In this document: positions 63,291 to 64,000 of the stretch, piece after piece | Position numbering within the stretch: the first letter of the stretch is position 1 | How the letters are laid out: each line of letters opens with the position of its first letter | Source of the DNA: Paenibacillus turicensis | GTDB lineage: Bacteria > Bacillota > Bacilli > Paenibacillales > Paenibacillaceae | DNA length: 64,000 nt | Assembly: GCF_017873435.1 (NCBI RefSeq) | Contig: NZ_JAGGKG010000012.1 | Span: 62,001 to 126,000, forward strand | Reading direction: 5' to 3' | Made by a program: the position numbers and the translations under genes | The notes under the pieces: generated by a model | The model's input: the letters and a program-made list of their open reading frames with translations, nothing else | Databases searched by the model: none | What the model was told of the DNA's origin: nothing

Positions 63291-64000
63291 GTGGCAACAA
63301 ACATCAAAGTAGGTATCGTAGGTTACGGGAACTTGGGTCGCGGCGTAGAAAAAGCACTCAAACAAAATCCTGATTTTGAATTGCGCGCGATTTTTTCTAG
63401 AAGAAATCCAGATCAAGTGGCAGCAGCGCAAGGTGTTGTTCATATTTCTGAGATTGAAAAGTATAAGGGCGATATCGATGTGTTAATTCTATGTGGAGGT
63501 TCCGCTACAGACCTTCCTGAGCAAGGGCCGGAATTGTCTGCATTATTTAACACAGTGGATAGCTTTGATACACATGCTAAAATTCCAGAATACTTCGAGC
63601 AAGTGAACGCAGCCGCAGTTAAAGGTGGCAATGTAAGTGTAATTTCAACCGGATGGGATCCAGGATTGTTTTCATTAAATCGTTTGTTAGCAGAAAACGT
63701 GCTTCCTGAAGGTAAAGAATATACATTTTGGGGTAAAGGCGTAAGCCAAGGTCATTCAGATGCAATTCGTCGCGTTGATGGTGTGAAAAATGGTGTGCAA
63801 TACACCATTCCAGTAGATGCTGCTGTTGAACGTGTACGTAATGGTGAGAACCCAGAGTTATCTACAAGAGAAAAACATTTGCGTGAATGTTTTGTTGTTG
63901 CACATGAAGGTGCAGATACTGCAAAAATTGAAGCTGAGATTAAAAATATGCCAAACTACTTTGCAGATTATGACACTATCGTTCATTTCATTAGCGAGGA
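63291..64000 (+). CDS. ddh: meso-Diaminopimelate dehydrogenase, N-terminal part
   Basis: The frame starts at GTG 63291 with AAGGAGG eight bases upstream and runs off the right edge; about 236 residues are visible. The Rossmann motif VGIVGYGNLGRGVEKAL, LILCGGSATDLPEQGP, FDTHAKIPEYF, STGWDPGLFSLNRLL and WGKGVSQGHSDAIRRV are those of NADP-dependent Ddh. It makes meso-diaminopimelate for lysine and peptidoglycan from tetrahydrodipicolinate in one step. Codon use is of the highly expressed type. Confidence 0.95.
   Translation, partial: MATNIKVGIVGYGNLGRGVEKALKQNPDFELRAIFSRRNPDQVAAAQGVVHISEIEKYKGDIDVLILCGGSATDLPEQGPELSALFNTVDSFDTHAKIPEYFEQVNAAAVKGGNVSVISTGWDPGLFSLNRLLAENVLPEGKEYTFWGKGVSQGHSDAIRRVDGVKNGVQYTIPVDAAVERVRNGENPELSTREKHLRECFVVAHEGADTAKIEAEIKNMPNYFADYDTIVHFISE

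Noticed and set aside
1-64000. CRISPR arrays, tRNA or rRNA genes, prophage, intact IS elements
   Set aside because: I looked for direct-repeat/spacer patterns, cloverleaf ends, transposase or integrase motifs and phage genes on both strands and found none.

Overview
The window is chromosomal DNA of an AT-rich Gram-positive bacterium of the order Bacillales, most likely a member of the Paenibacillaceae. This rests on strong GGAGG-type ribosome sites with frequent GTG and TTG starts, secreted proteins with 'copper amine oxidase N-terminal' stalk domains, an S-layer-homology protein, a ROK-type XylR, LicR/PTS systems, a LacI-type MalR with a maltose phosphorylase locus, a cyclodextrin glucanotransferase and a meso-diaminopimelate dehydrogenase. 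I see no rRNA, tRNA, CRISPR array, intact insertion sequence or prophage. Species-level identity is not determined. || Layout. 1-145: start of an Nramp metal transporter. 390-6141: secreted and envelope proteins, namely a small exported protein, a large stalk plus FN3-like repeat protein and a stalk-AMIN-amidase. 6274-13152: two GGDEF/EAL proteins with degenerate GGDEF sites, flanking an orphan gltD, a Fur-box-controlled 53-aa ORF and an FNT-family channel. 13167-22724: nucleoside hydrolase and a xylose block (xylR, xylA, xylB), interrupted by an SLH beta-propeller-like protein, a probable type I toxin-antitoxin locus (17520-17800), a lipoprotein and a DUF898 protein. 22837-28785: a divergent PTS locus (LicR-like regulator, IIA and IIB on one strand; IIC and a beta-glucuronidase on the other). 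29044-35815: unknown protein, ROK fructokinase plus EIIA-Glc under a ScrR-like repressor, QueH, a Sensor-domain membrane protein and a PRK06851-like ATPase. 36297-44009: PLP decarboxylase, two tandem chemoreceptors, a CorC/HlyC protein and a zinc-ribbon membrane protein. 44140-58516: a complete maltodextrin/cyclodextrin locus (pullulanase, maltose phosphorylase, beta-phosphoglucomutase, MalR, cyclomaltodextrinase, MalEFG, CGTase). 58749-61164: NfeD, SPFH/stomatin, PspA and PspC envelope-stress proteins. 61666 to the end: FMN reductase, YcnI-like copper protein and the start of ddh. || How it works together. Starch is cut and cyclised outside the cell by the CGTase, imported by MalEFG, opened by the cyclomaltodextrinase and pullulanase, and phosphorolysed by maltose phosphorylase to beta-glucose-1-phosphate, which PgmB converts to glucose-6-phosphate. 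At least four TGCAAWCGTTTGMA-like sites and one cre site mark MalR and CcpA control. Xylose and beta-glucuronides feed in through the neighbouring loci, so the window reads as a plant-polysaccharide-use region. || The least ordinary sequences are (i) a 27-codon hydrophobic peptide with a sequestered Shine-Dalgarno, a 20-nt 5'/3' complementarity and a convergent antisense RNA (type I toxin-antitoxin); (ii) a dispersed ~140-180 bp hairpin element present twice (4461-4599 and 61410-61586) whose central stem is kept although its bases differ; (iii) a large imperfect inverted repeat between the two chemoreceptor genes; (iv) a structured xylA leader; and (v) a perfect 7-1-7 Fur box in front of a previously overlooked 53-codon gene.
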